Positions 1-8,311 of a stretch of 36,811 nt of DNA are shown here, piece by piece. This DNA is from JBFMAI01 sp964462635. GTDB lineage: Bacteria > Planctomycetota > Phycisphaerae > UBA1845 > Fen-1342. Location of the stretch: assembly GCA_964462635.1 (NCBI GenBank), contig CAYWYJ010000030.1:1-36811 (forward strand). The letters are read 5' to 3'. Position 1 is the stretch's first letter, and each line of letters starts with the position of its first letter. The translations under genes and the position numbers were made by a program. The notes beneath the pieces are model-generated. The model was not told the origin of the DNA, did no database searches, and was given only the letters and a program-made list of their open reading frames with translations.

Positions 1-22
1 GGGGACGCGGCGGGGGGTCGTT

Positions 23-40
23 GGGGGGGGGGGGGGGGGG
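23..40. repeat. Run of 18 consecutive G
   Basis: An uninterrupted run of eighteen G bases sits near the left end in G-rich sequence that carries no recognisable gene. It may be a true G-quadruplex-prone tract or an assembly or sequencing artefact; the sequence alone cannot decide. Confidence 0.8.
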
Positions 41-60
41 TGGGCGCGCCGCCCGGCGCC

Positions 61-89
61 CCGCGGCTCGGCAGGAGCCTCGCCCTCCC
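61..89. repeat. Half copy of palindromic repeat family A
   Basis: The right half of the family A palindrome is present, from the CCGCGGCTCG axis to the terminal CGCCCTCCC, while the left half is degenerate. It lies just past the stop codon of the macroglobulin-like gene. Fuller 52-bp copies are at 9834-9885 and 28225-28276. Confidence 0.7.
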
Positions 90-114
90 GCGTTGCACGC
101 TCGCGCCCGGTGAT

Positions 115-3100
115 TCAGTCCACCCCGACCACGCGCAACCGGATCTCCGTCGGCTCCACCTGGATGGGTACCACGGCCCCGCCGCAGTGCAGCACGGGCG
201 GCGGCAGCAGGCACACGCCGGGCCGGACCGCCGACAGCAGGTGCTCCTGGGTGTAGCTCCCCGGCTTGAGCCCGCCCAGATTCGTGCCGATCTCGTCCGC
301 CGGCCCGCCCGCGACGGGGCCGGGGAAGCGGCCGAACCGCGCCGAACTGGCCACGGCCTGACACGTCGCCGGAACGCGTTGCGACCACTGGACCTCCCCG
401 GTCGGGGGGCGCTCGACCACGATCTCGTCTTGCACCCGCACGAGCTGCCCCGGCAACAGCCGATCGGTCGGCGACCACGCCACCCAGTCCCAGCGGTGGT
501 GCGAACAGTGCCCGCCCTGTTCGTCGAGCAGCGGGTCGCTCTCGTCGGCGGACACCGTGCGCATCTCCGTCCACACCGCCAGCCGCCGCTGCACCCGAAT
601 CGACGCGTCGGGCGCCGCCGGCGCCGGCACGGGCAATACTTCATAGTCCGCGACGGCGCGCTGTCCGGCGCCGCCCGCGCCGACTTCGGCCGAAACACGC
701 CCCGCGCCGACGCGGACGGCTTCCACCTCCGCGTACAACCAGGTGCGCCCGCCCGCGGGGAGTTCAACCGCCAACGGCGACGGCGACCCGGGCGCCCCCT
801 GGGCCGGGCGCGTCGGCAGGCCGCGCCATGACTCGACGTGCAGCCCGCCGCCGGGGTCGAATTGCAGCCCCACTTCGGCGGCCTGCGGCAGTCCGTTCTC
901 GATCTCGATCGCCAGCACGGCCCGGTCTCCGAGCGCCAAGCGCGGCGGCGTACTGACCGCGACGCGCACGCCCCGCCGAGCATCCAGGAGGACGGCGTCG
1001 GTCGCCCACGCCCCGTCGGCGGCGTGGGCCAGCGCGATGAGCTTGTACAGACCCGGGCGGTCCGGCAGCGGAACGCGCAGCTCGGTTCGCGGACCCTCCA
1101 GCGGCACCCCCGCACACCACAGCGTCACGCCCTCCAGCCACGTGGCCCACGGCTCCTCACGGGCCGGCCCTTCCGCCCCCACGACCGCGGGATCGATGAA
1201 CCCCGTGCCGACGGCATCAATGAGTCGCGCCATCAGCGCCGTCGGCTCCGGTGGGCCGTCTCGCCGCGCGGCGGCCTCCACCACCACCGTTTGCCCCGGC
1301 TGGATTTCGCTCGTGGAGACCGCGAGTTCAAGTTGCTGCGGTCGCGCCGGATCGGGGGCCACTGATGAACGACAGAGCCAAGTCACACCGTCGGCGTCTG
1401 CCCGACCGATCAACACGCGCCAGCCGGCGCGCGTCGGGGTGGCCGCCCCGAACGTGAACCGAAGATCGGCGTCATCCGACTTGGGCGGCAGTGAGCGGAC
1501 CGCCCACAGGTCGCGGCCCGTCGGGGTGGTCCCGGCGTCCGGGCCCTCCAGGACCGCGAACAGCGGGGTATCCCAGCGACCGCTCAGGGTGGCCACCACG
1601 ACGGCCCCGGTTCCGGCCGGCTCGAACTGCGCCGCGCAGCGCGGGGCGTCGTGGTCCGCGCTTGCGCCCGCACCCGCCGCCACCTCAAACGGTCGGCTGA
1701 TGCGCACCGCGTCCCGGCCGGCGAGGTCCACCGTCACGGCGGCGCAGTGCGGGCCGGGCTGCGCCGGTTGCCAAGGCCCGCCGGTCAACCCCTCGATCGT
1801 GGGCCGCAGCGGGATGCGCGCCACTTCGGCCTGGTCGCGCGTGACGACCACCTCCGGCGGCCGGGCCACGGCCAGGCCTGCCGGGTCGTACCACCCCAGT
1901 CGGAACGCGACGTCGTGCCCGGTGGCGGGTTCACGCGGCTCGTGGGTGAGCCACACGTGCGGGGCGGGTGCGCCGACCAGCAGCTCGGTTTGGCCCGTCC
2001 CGGTGCTTCCGTCCATGGTCGTGACATGGGCCACGGCGCGCACGGCGAGCGGCCCACCCGTCAGGCCGAAGTCGGCCAGCGGAACGTGGAAGTGGAAGCG
2101 TCCGGCCTCGTCGAGGCGACCCGCCCGCGCCACGGTCACGCCCCCGATGGACTCGTTGCCCGCCGTCCCCGGCAACTGCAACGGCAGGAACTCGCAGTAC
2201 AAACGGGCGCCGATCAGCGTCGTGCCCCACGGATAATCGGCCCGCACGGCGCCGGTGAGCACGCCGGTCAGCTCCGGCCACGCCGCCGGCAGCTCGAAGC
2301 GCACGCGGACCCCCGGTCGCGTATCGCGCGGAATGCTGGCCATCGGCCGACCGGCCAGGTTCGCCGGCACGCCCCCGCCCCAGCGCGCCAGGAAGCGCAG
2401 GTGCTCGCCCGCCGCCGACTCCGGCACCGGCACGACCGCGCTGAACACTCCGCCGGCGTTCAACGGGGTGGACGTGCTGAACACGACGCGCTCCAGCGTG
2501 TCCAGGGCCTGCAATTCCAGCGTGTCGCCCGGCGTCACCGGGCCCGCCCCCGGCAGGAGCAGGCCGGCCACCTGGACCGATTCGCCGGGGACCGCCGTCG
2601 GCGGGCCGCTGACCAGCACGACCGCCGACGTTTCATCGGGCGCGTTTCCCGGAGTCGGGAGTTGCCCACGGCACAGGGCGAGGTGCTCCCCCGCGCGCAC
2701 CAGACACACCCAGCCTTTGTCGCGCAGCGCCGCGGCCTCGCCGGGACGCGGGAAGCGCGCCACGCCGTCCACGAGCCCGACTTCCGTGGGCTGGAAGGAG
2801 CGGTTCATCCAGAAACGCGCCGTCGCGCTCTCCGCCCCGGCCGTCCCGGCCGCCCACACCACGACGTGGCGGCAGCCCGCGAGACACGCCGCCTCCAGGT
2901 CGCTGACCAGCATTAATCGCCGGGTCAACTCCGTGCCGTCCGGCCCGCGCACCCGCAGCACATAGGCCCCCGGCGACGCGGCGAACGTGAGCGGCGGGGC
3001 CAGCGCCTCCGAATCCCACCAGTCGAACGGCGTCGCCGCGCGCGTCTCGACCTCGCGGGCCAGGGCGATCGACCCGGACACGGGCAGCAGCGCCGCGCTG

Positions 3101-4224
3101 GTGCGCGTGCGCGCGGACGCCAGCCAGTTGTCCACGTCCACTTGCCGGACCTCGACGTCCACGCTGGGCAGCCCGCGAACGCGCAGCCGCAGCGCCGGCC
3201 GCGCGTCGGCGCCCGGACGGTGCGGATCGCGGCCGCGCACTCGGAGCGGCATCTCCTCGCCGGCGTGCGCCGCCAAGGGGTCCGGGCGCGTCGTCTCGCC
3301 GACCGTTTCAACCACGATCTGCGGCTGCCGGATTTCCCGGCCGCGCTGGGCGGCGTGCTCGGCCGTCTCGCCCGCGCCGGCTTCGGCGAGGCGGTCGTAC
3401 CAGCGCAGCGCCTCCGCCCACCGCCCCGCGTCTTCGGCCCGCTGCGCCAGCAAGCCGGCCGCTTCGGCGGCGGTCGCGCCAAACCGCGTGGAGGCTGCCA
3501 GCCGCGCCAGCACGGCGTTCCCCTCCTCCTCTGTTTCCGGCGACTCGACCAGCAAGCGCCCGAGAATCAACTCCAGCCGAGTACGCGGCTCCTCCGCGCC
3601 CGGCAGTGCGGCCAGCCGCGACCGCAGCGCTTCGAGCTGGGCACATCGGGTGGCGTGGGCGGCGGCACGATTCGCCGGGCGCTGAACCCGAAATCGCGCG
3701 GGGGTTGCGTCCCACTCCGCATGACGGGCCCACGCCTCCGCCAATGCGATCAGCGCCTCCGCTTGGCCGCTCGTTTCGCCGCGGGCGGCGAAACCCTCCG
3801 CGGCCCGCTCCAAGGCCTCCAGCGCGTCGCCCGTCTCCGCCAGGGCCGTCTGCGCGGTCCCGTACGCGAGATTGCACTCCGGATCATCCTGGAGACCCGG
3901 GTCCGCGAGCATCAGTTGCCGAAGCTCGGTCCGCCCCGCCACCCGGTCCGCCCGCGCGGGCATCCGCAGCAGGCAGAGCGCCTCCAGCAGGGCGGCGTCG
4001 CCGCGCCAGCCGCCCGCTCCGCCGGCGGAGAGCCGGTTCGCGCAGAGCCGCCGGGCCGTCGCGTAGTCCCCGTGCCGATACGCGCGGACAGCGTCGGCAA
4101 CCTCCGGGGCCCACGCGCGCGGGGTGGGTGGCGTCTGACCCGCGGCGGCCAGTTCAAGAGCCAGGATTCCGATGAACGCAGCGCCGACGCACTGCCGGCT
4201 ACTTCGTCGCGTTGAGGGCCCCAA
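115..4224 (-). CDS. Large exported alpha-2-macroglobulin-like protein
   Basis: About 1,369 residues. A short basic stretch and a hydrophobic segment (AAFIGILALELAAAG) form a probable signal peptide. Residues up to about 320 are Ala/Leu-rich helical repeats of TPR type. Beta-sandwich segments follow, resembling the macroglobulin (MG) domains of bacterial A2M proteins: a PGESVQV element near the middle, a PPRLALGDRAVL element with a following ENG, and a C-terminal LKPGSY...LLPPPV...V pattern like the receptor-binding end of A2M. I see no CxEQ thioester motif, so trapping by thioester chemistry is unlikely. The start is uncertain: TTG at 4224 puts the signal peptide near the N-terminus, whereas ATG at 4368 would add 48 residues encoded by repeats. 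It lies downstream of the RNase HII-like gene on the same strand. Family membership is inferred from pattern only. Confidence 0.7.
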   Translation of the reverse strand: MGPSTRRSSRQCVGAAFIGILALELAAAGQTPPTPRAWAPEVADAVRAYRHGDYATARRLCANRLSAGGAGGWRGDAALLEALCLLRMPARADRVAGRTELRQLMLADPGLQDDPECNLAYGTAQTALAETGDALEALERAAEGFAARGETSGQAEALIALAEAWARHAEWDATPARFRVQRPANRAAAHATRCAQLEALRSRLAALPGAEEPRTRLELILGRLLVESPETEEEGNAVLARLAASTRFGATAAEAAGLLAQRAEDAGRWAEALRWYDRLAEAGAGETAEHAAQRGREIRQPQIVVETVGETTRPDPLAAHAGEEMPLRVRGRDPHRPGADARPALRLRVRGLPSVDVEVRQVDVDNWLASARTRTSAALLPVSGSIALAREVETRAATPFDWWDSEALAPPLTFAASPGAYVLRVRGPDGTELTRRLMLVSDLEAACLAGCRHVVVWAAGTAGAESATARFWMNRSFQPTEVGLVDGVARFPRPGEAAALRDKGWVCLVRAGEHLALCRGQLPTPGNAPDETSAVVLVSGPPTAVPGESVQVAGLLLPGAGPVTPGDTLELQALDTLERVVFSTSTPLNAGGVFSAVVPVPESAAGEHLRFLARWGGGVPANLAGRPMASIPRDTRPGVRVRFELPAAWPELTGVLTGAVRADYPWGTTLIGARLYCEFLPLQLPGTAGNESIGGVTVARAGRLDEAGRFHFHVPLADFGLTGGPLAVRAVAHVTTMDGSTGTGQTELLVGAPAPHVWLTHEPREPATGHDVAFRLGWYDPAGLAVARPPEVVVTRDQAEVARIPLRPTIEGLTGGPWQPAQPGPHCAAVTVDLAGRDAVRISRPFEVAAGAGASADHDAPRCAAQFEPAGTGAVVVATLSGRWDTPLFAVLEGPDAGTTPTGRDLWAVRSLPPKSDDADLRFTFGAATPTRAGWRVLIGRADADGVTWLCRSSVAPDPARPQQLELAVSTSEIQPGQTVVVEAAARRDGPPEPTALMARLIDAVGTGFIDPAVVGAEGPAREEPWATWLEGVTLWCAGVPLEGPRTELRVPLPDRPGLYKLIALAHAADGAWATDAVLLDARRGVRVAVSTPPRLALGDRAVLAIEIENGLPQAAEVGLQFDPGGGLHVESWRGLPTRPAQGAPGSPSPLAVELPAGGRTWLYAEVEAVRVGAGRVSAEVGAGGAGQRAVADYEVLPVPAPAAPDASIRVQRRLAVWTEMRTVSADESDPLLDEQGGHCSHHRWDWVAWSPTDRLLPGQLVRVQDEIVVERPPTGEVQWSQRVPATCQAVASSARFGRFPGPVAGGPADEIGTNLGGLKPGSYTQEHLLSAVRPGVCLLPPPVLHCGGAVVPIQVEPTEIRLRVVGVD

Positions 4225-4228
4225 CCAT

Positions 4229-4262
4229 CCCCCAACCCTTCCCTGGAAGGGAGGGGGGTTGG
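4229..4262. repeat. GC-rich inverted repeat, family D
   Basis: CCAACCCTTCCCT and its near complement AGGGAGGGGGGTTGG flank a short centre, forming a hairpin-capable element. Related copies occur at 34878-34913 and 35502-35537, with a degenerate patch near 25940-26080. It overlaps the uncertain 5' end of the macroglobulin-like gene. Confidence 0.7.
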
Positions 4263-4326
4263 CCGCTCCGGTGCAGCGGGCAGCAGCCTCATTCTGGTTC
4301 GCCGCTCGCCATCCGGCATTCGCTGC

Positions 4327-4393
4327 TCGACATCTACGACTCGCTGTCTGCCACTCGCGATTCGACATCTACGACTCGCTATCTGCCACTCGC
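4327..4393. repeat. Tandem direct repeat, 35-bp period
   Basis: A 32-base unit beginning TCGACATCTACGACTCGCT occurs at 4327-4358 and again at 4362-4393 with one mismatch (G/A). Shorter echoes of CTACTCGC follow to about 4407. It separates the RNase HII-like gene from the macroglobulin-like gene and is less GC-rich than its surroundings. Confidence 0.85.
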
Positions 4394-4420
4394 TACTCGC
4401 TACTCGCAACTTCCATTCTC

Positions 4421-5383
4421 TCACCGCTGCCGCACAAACACCTCCGGCCGGATCCCGCCGCGCTCCACGACCGGTCCGATGTCCTTCAGGAATCGTTGCG
4501 CGTCAGTGTAGTAGCCGGCGGTCGGTTGGACGCCGGGCCGCAGCTCGCCCCAGAAGGCGTTGAACCGCTCCATCAGGAGCTCGCGGACGTACTTCGCCAA
4601 CATGCTGGCCAGCGCGACCGGCAGGTGCCGCTGCTCGGCCTCCACCGCGAACTCCACATGCCAGTCGCTGGTCGGCGTCGCCAGCCGGTAGCGGCTGCAC
4701 TCCGGTCCCACCGCCAGCTCGTGGACGTGCCGGTCCGGGAACGCCTGCATCAGCGCGCGGCGATAGTCGGCCCGTCCTCCGAGCCGGTCCGCCCGCACAT
4801 ACAGGTCTTGCGGGCCTCCCTGCCGCCCCGCCCAGGCGATGAGCCGAAGCACCGCTTCCATCGGCAGGGCGGCCTTGTTGCGCGTCTGATGCACGCGGCG
4901 GTTGAAGCCGTCCTCGGGCACCACGTCGGCCCGCAGGCCGCAACACACCCATCCGGCCGCCTGCATCGCGCGGGTCAGCCGCGCCGCGGCCCCGCCGCAC
5001 GCCGACCGCGCCGGATCACGCGGCAACGGGGCGTCCAGATCGCGGTACCACGGGCAGGCCGTGTCCTCGAGCCCCGCGCCGGAAGTGAGGTCGGCCAGCA
5101 GCTCGCGCACGGTGCCGCACCGCTGCCCGACGGCTTGCACAAACGCGAGCACCGTCCGTTCCAGCGTGGCCAGGCCCCGTTTGCGGTCGAACAAGCGTTT
5201 CGAGTCGCCCACCGGCAGCCGCCCGGCACCGCCCGCCGCCGACCGGCACACCACGTCCGCCAGAAGCGCCCATCCGTCGGCCTCGACGGCGGCGGCCGAC
5301 CCGCGCCACAGCGTCGCGCCGATCACCAGCGGCCCCAGGAGCGGCCCGTAGCCCGCCTCGTCGATGCCCACAACCAGCGGCAT
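4421..5383 (-). CDS. Divergent ribonuclease HII-like protein
   Basis: 320 residues with the RNase HII signature pattern. GIDEAGYGPLLGP at residues 6-18 matches the canonical IDEAGRGP block with Tyr for Arg. DSKRL at 60-64 matches the DSK block. D199 lies in an ADRLGGR segment. The LASMLAKYVRE segment (258-268) corresponds to the A-S-x-x-A-K-x-x-R-D block. The last catalytic Asp is Glu here (E268). RNase HII normally cuts RNA in DNA-RNA hybrids at single ribonucleotides; whether this divergent and longer version (usual length about 200-230) does so is unknown. ATG at 5383 lies one base past the mlaE stop codon, so the two are probably co-transcribed. The fold assignment is fairly secure, the activity is not. 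Confidence 0.78.
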   Translation of the reverse strand: MPLVVGIDEAGYGPLLGPLVIGATLWRGSAAAVEADGWALLADVVCRSAAGGAGRLPVGDSKRLFDRKRGLATLERTVLAFVQAVGQRCGTVRELLADLTSGAGLEDTACPWYRDLDAPLPRDPARSACGGAAARLTRAMQAAGWVCCGLRADVVPEDGFNRRVHQTRNKAALPMEAVLRLIAWAGRQGGPQDLYVRADRLGGRADYRRALMQAFPDRHVHELAVGPECSRYRLATPTSDWHVEFAVEAEQRHLPVALASMLAKYVRELLMERFNAFWGELRPGVQPTAGYYTDAQRFLKDIGPVVERGGIRPEVFVRQR

Positions 5384-5384
5384 G

Positions 5385-6242
5385 TCACCACCCCAGCACG
5401 TAGAAGACGGCCGTGAACGCGCAATCCGCCGCGATCAGCCCCACGATGCTCTTGACCACCGTGGTCGTCGTTGCCCGCCCGACCCCCTCGGCCCCGCCCG
5501 TTACGTGCAAGCCCTCGTAGCACGCCAGCCCCGCGATCAGGCCGCCGAAGACGATGGCCTTGGCGAGGCCGGTCAGGTAGTCGCCGGTCGTCAGCGCCGC
5601 GCGCGTCATGTCGATATACGTCAGGGGCGGCACGTCCAGCACGAACACGGCGGTCAGGAAGCCGCCGACCAGGCCCGTCACGTCCGCCAGGACGGTCAAT
5701 GCGACCATCATGACCGTCGTGGCCACGACGCGCGGCACGACCAGAAAGCGGATCGGGTCGAGCGCGTGCGCGCGCAACGCCTTGATTTCCTCCCCCTCGA
5801 CCATCGCCCCCAGCTCGGCGGCGATCGACGCGCCCGCGTAACCGCTCAGGATCACCGCCGTTATCAACGCGCCGAGCTCGCGGAACACGGCGATGGCCAC
5901 GACGTCGGCCACCCGTTCGAGCTGGCCGTAGGTGGCCAGGGTGGGGGCCAGGTTCAGCGCGAGAATGATCCCGATGAAGACCTGCACCAGCACGACGATG
6001 GGGATGCTGCGGACCCCGACGCGCACGGCCTGCTGCACCAGCGCCGCCGGCCGGATGCGGTGCGACCCGCCCCGCACGGCCCGCAGCGCCCGCTGGCCGA
6101 CCTGGCCGAACAGCCGGACCAGCCCGCCGGCGTAGACGACCGCGTCCGCCAGCCGGCCTCCCGTGGCCCGGACCGCCGCCCCCACGCGCACGATGCCCTC
6201 GCCGGGCCCCGCGTTGGGCGTGGGTACCGGCTCGCCGCTCAT
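5385..6242 (-). CDS. mlaE: MlaE-family ABC transporter permease
   Basis: 285 residues with the MlaE/YrbE permease pattern: a hydrophobic stretch with QVFIGIILAL near residue 90, then FRELGALITAVILSGYAGAS, AAELGAM, EIKALRAHALDPIRFLVVPR, and several C-terminal membrane helices. The family forms the membrane channel of MlaFEDB-type transporters that move phospholipids between the inner and outer membranes. The start overlaps the end of the upstream STAS gene by four bases (ATGA), which fits the usual partnership of MlaE with the STAS protein MlaB. No ATPase (MlaF) or MCE protein (MlaD) gene is adjacent, so the rest of the complex must be encoded elsewhere. The RNase HII-like gene follows one base later. 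Confidence 0.88.
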   Translation of the reverse strand: MSGEPVPTPNAGPGEGIVRVGAAVRATGGRLADAVVYAGGLVRLFGQVGQRALRAVRGGSHRIRPAALVQQAVRVGVRSIPIVVLVQVFIGIILALNLAPTLATYGQLERVADVVAIAVFRELGALITAVILSGYAGASIAAELGAMVEGEEIKALRAHALDPIRFLVVPRVVATTVMMVALTVLADVTGLVGGFLTAVFVLDVPPLTYIDMTRAALTTGDYLTGLAKAIVFGGLIAGLACYEGLHVTGGAEGVGRATTTTVVKSIVGLIAADCAFTAVFYVLGW

Positions 6243-6568
6243 AGCCCGCGCACCTCACTCAGGTCCGCGACGATCGTGAAGAACTTGTCCAGGTGCGTGA
6301 TCTCGAGCACGCTCCGCACCCGCGGCTGGACCCCGGCCAGCACGACACGGCGGCCGGCGCGTTCGGCCTCCCGCTTCACGAACACCAGCGTACCGACGCC
6401 CGACGAGTCCATGTACGCGACGCCCGACAGGTCGATCGCCAGCAGCCCGCTCGCGGCCTGGGCCTCATCCAGCAGCAGCTCGCGCAGTTGCGGCGACGTA
6501 CGGAGGTCCACATCCCCGCGCACGCGCGCCACCCGGATGCCGCCTTGCGAGACGAACTCCACCTGCAA
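6239..6568 (-). CDS. STAS-domain protein (MlaB or anti-anti-sigma type)
   Basis: About 109 residues forming one STAS domain: VARVRGDVDLRTSPQLRELL, then LLAIDLSGVAYMDSSGVGTL with the conserved D-S-S-G switch region, then a C-terminal helix. In anti-sigma antagonists the Ser of this motif is phosphorylated; in MlaB the domain binds and activates the transport ATPase. The four-base overlap with mlaE favours the MlaB role. I chose the TTG start near 6568 because GGAG lies about 8 bases upstream and it gives the normal domain N-terminus; the ATG at 6637 would add an Arg-rich tail. It is first in the minus-strand operon and is transcribed divergently from the gene at 6775. Confidence 0.82.
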   Translation of the reverse strand: MQVEFVSQGGIRVARVRGDVDLRTSPQLRELLLDEAQAASGLLAIDLSGVAYMDSSGVGTLVFVKREAERAGRRVVLAGVQPRVRSVLEITHLDKFFTIVADLSEVRGL

Positions 6569-6711
6569 GTGGGGTACTCCGCTGCACGGGCCCGCGCGCC
6601 GGTCGCCGTGGTCGCGTCCGGGTCGCCGTCGCCGCATTCTGCCACAACCGCCGACGCGGTGCCACCCGCCGGGTCGTCCGGCGGCGCCCCGGGGGCCGAC
6701 TTCGCGCAGGC

Positions 6712-6740
6712 TTGTCAGCCGCGTGGCCCGCGCGTAGCAT
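6712..6740 (+). promoter_or_regulatory. Sigma-70-like promoter
   Basis: TTGTCA (6712-6717) and TAGCAT (6735-6740) are separated by exactly 17 bases and lie 35 bases before the ATG at 6775. They match the bacterial consensus at 5 of 6 and 4 of 6 positions. It probably drives the plus-strand genes starting at 6775. Confidence 0.55.
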
Positions 6741-6774
6741 CTTCGCGGGGGCTGGTGCGGAGGCTTGCCGGCGG

Positions 6775-7251
6775 ATGACGACCGACCACGAACCTGCGGC
6801 AGAAGGGGCGCGGCGCGGCACGACGGTCCACTGGATCATCGCGGTGCTGCTGGCCGCGATCGCCACCGCCCTGTGGGTCCGTCCCGGCGGGTCCGGGCCG
6901 ATGGTGGCCTGGGCCCAGAACCAGCCCATGGCCGGGGCCCGCGGCGTGTTCGCCTTCACCGGCCCGCTCGACCGTGAACGCACCGGCCTGTTCATGCTCG
7001 ACGTCGACCAGGGGACCGTCTGGTGTTACGCCTTCGAGACGGTCGGGGGGACGAGCAAGCTCCGGCTGGTGGCCGCCCGCACCTGGGTGTATGATCGGTA
7101 TTTGCAGGATTTCAACTGCGCGCCGCCCGACTTTCGGATGGTCCAGAAGCTCGTCAATCAGCAGCGTGCCCCGGCGGACGCCGCGGGCCCGGACGGCGAT
7201 GGGGCGCCCCCCCAACCCGCCGCCGACCGCGCGAAGCGACCGGAGCCATAG
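6775..7251 (+). CDS. Single-pass membrane protein of unknown function
   Basis: 158 residues. A polar N-terminus of about 20 residues is followed by one membrane helix (HWIIAVLLAAIATALWV), then an exported domain with the segments GVFAFTGPLDRERTGLFMLD, QGTVWCYAFE and TWVYDRYLQDFNCAPPDF, and a Pro/Ala-rich tail. The even, gene-like composition of the central domain suggests a conserved family, but I cannot name it or a function. ATG at 6775 is preceded by GGAGG at about 10 bases; an upstream ATG at 6712 would overlap the promoter. The HTH/membrane gene begins 28 bases after the stop codon, so the pair is probably one transcript. Confidence 0.75.
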   Translation: MTTDHEPAAEGARRGTTVHWIIAVLLAAIATALWVRPGGSGPMVAWAQNQPMAGARGVFAFTGPLDRERTGLFMLDVDQGTVWCYAFETVGGTSKLRLVAARTWVYDRYLQDFNCAPPDFRMVQKLVNQQRAPADAAGPDGDGAPPQPAADRAKRPEP

Positions 7252-7279
7252 GCGACGTTGACCGCGACAGGAGTGCCGC

Positions 7280-8203
7280 ATGCCGACCAAGCCGTTCTAT
7301 TCGCTGGATGAAGTGTGCCAGAAGCTCGGCAAGACCGCGGACCAGATCAAAGCGCTGGTCCGTGACGGCGTGCTGCGGGAGTTCCGCGACGCCGGCAAGG
7401 TCTTCTTCAAGGCCGACGACATTGAGAAGCTCTCCGCGGGCAGCGGCGCCGGGGACGTGCTCGCGGGCGACAGCGGCGAAATCCTCCTTGAACCCGCCGT
7501 CGATGATTCCAAGGGTTCCGCCGCCGACCTGACGCCGCTCAGTGACACCTCCGGCGGCACGAGCATCATCGGGCTCGAACCCGTGGCGGAGGAGCAGGAA
7601 GAGCAGAAGGAAGATACGGTCGTGACGGCGGGCGGCGTCGGCGTCTTTGACGAAGACGAGATCGAGGTCGACACCGACCCGATGGCCAAGACGCAGATCA
7701 CCACCGGGGCGACGGCCGACCAGGTGTCGTTGGAAGGGGCCGGCAGCGGCTCGGGATTGCTCGACCTGGCCCGCGAGGCGGACGACACCGCCCTCGGGGC
7801 CGACCTGCTGGACGAAATCTACCCCGGCGAGGAGGCCGGCGAGGAGAAGAAAGGCTCCGCCGCGCCCGTCGCCGCCGCGCCCGCGGCCGCCGCTGCGGCC
7901 GAACCCGAGGCGGAAGTCCTGGAAGAAGCGGAGTCCACGGGGGTGATGGTGCCGACCGCAGTGGTGGCCGTGGACGCCGCCGAGGGCTTGTTCTCGGGCC
8001 TGTTGGTCGGGGCGTTGGCCGTCATGGCGTTGGCCAGCACCGTGGTGGCCGGGGCCGTCCAGGGTTACCTGCCGGACTTCGGGCGGTTCCTCGGCGAGGG
8101 CGTCAAGTTCTACATGCTGTTGGGCGGCTCCGTCGTCGGTCTCACGCTCGGGGCGGTCGTCGGGTGGTTGCTGAGCCGCGCCCTGTCCACCCGACGACGC
8201 TGA
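7280..8203 (+). CDS. HTH domain protein with C-terminal membrane segments
   Basis: 307 residues. Residues 5-52 (YSLDEVCQKLGKTADQIKAL and following) form a MerR/excisionase-type helix-turn-helix: a recognition-helix pattern, then VLREFRDAGKVFFKADDIEKL. The middle (about 55-230) is acidic, low-complexity and rich in Glu, Ala and Gly. The C-terminus has two predicted membrane helices near 237-258 and 277-299 and ends in a positive RRR tail. This points to a membrane-tethered DNA- or protein-binding factor; the target is unknown. AGGAG sits six bases before the ATG. The stop codon abuts a 108-bp palindromic element, which may serve as the transcript end. Confidence 0.8.
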   Translation: MPTKPFYSLDEVCQKLGKTADQIKALVRDGVLREFRDAGKVFFKADDIEKLSAGSGAGDVLAGDSGEILLEPAVDDSKGSAADLTPLSDTSGGTSIIGLEPVAEEQEEQKEDTVVTAGGVGVFDEDEIEVDTDPMAKTQITTGATADQVSLEGAGSGSGLLDLAREADDTALGADLLDEIYPGEEAGEEKKGSAAPVAAAPAAAAAAEPEAEVLEEAESTGVMVPTAVVAVDAAEGLFSGLLVGALAVMALASTVVAGAVQGYLPDFGRFLGEGVKFYMLLGGSVVGLTLGAVVGWLLSRALSTRRR

Positions 8204-8311
8204 ATCAGCGTGCACGAATCCGCGCCGCGGGCCGTACGGCAAGGCTCCGCCTTGCCGCGGTCGCAAGGCAGAGCCTCGCGGTACGGTTGGCGCGACATTG
8301 CGCACGCTGAT
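8204..8311. repeat. 108-bp palindromic element, family B (copy 1)
   Basis: The ends ATCAGCGTGC and GCACGCTGAT are perfect inverted repeats, and the arms remain largely complementary inward through GGCAAGGCTCCGCCTTGC and GCAAGGCAGAGCC. The element begins at the base after the stop codon of the HTH gene. A second copy of identical length is at 33003-33110. It contains no coding region, so it resembles a MITE or REP-like element; its folded RNA could also end transcription. Confidence 0.88.

Noticed and set aside
743..2916. Long plus-strand open frames opposite the macroglobulin-like gene
   Set aside because: Arg/Pro/Gly-rich translations with no domains; typical antisense frames in GC-rich coding DNA.
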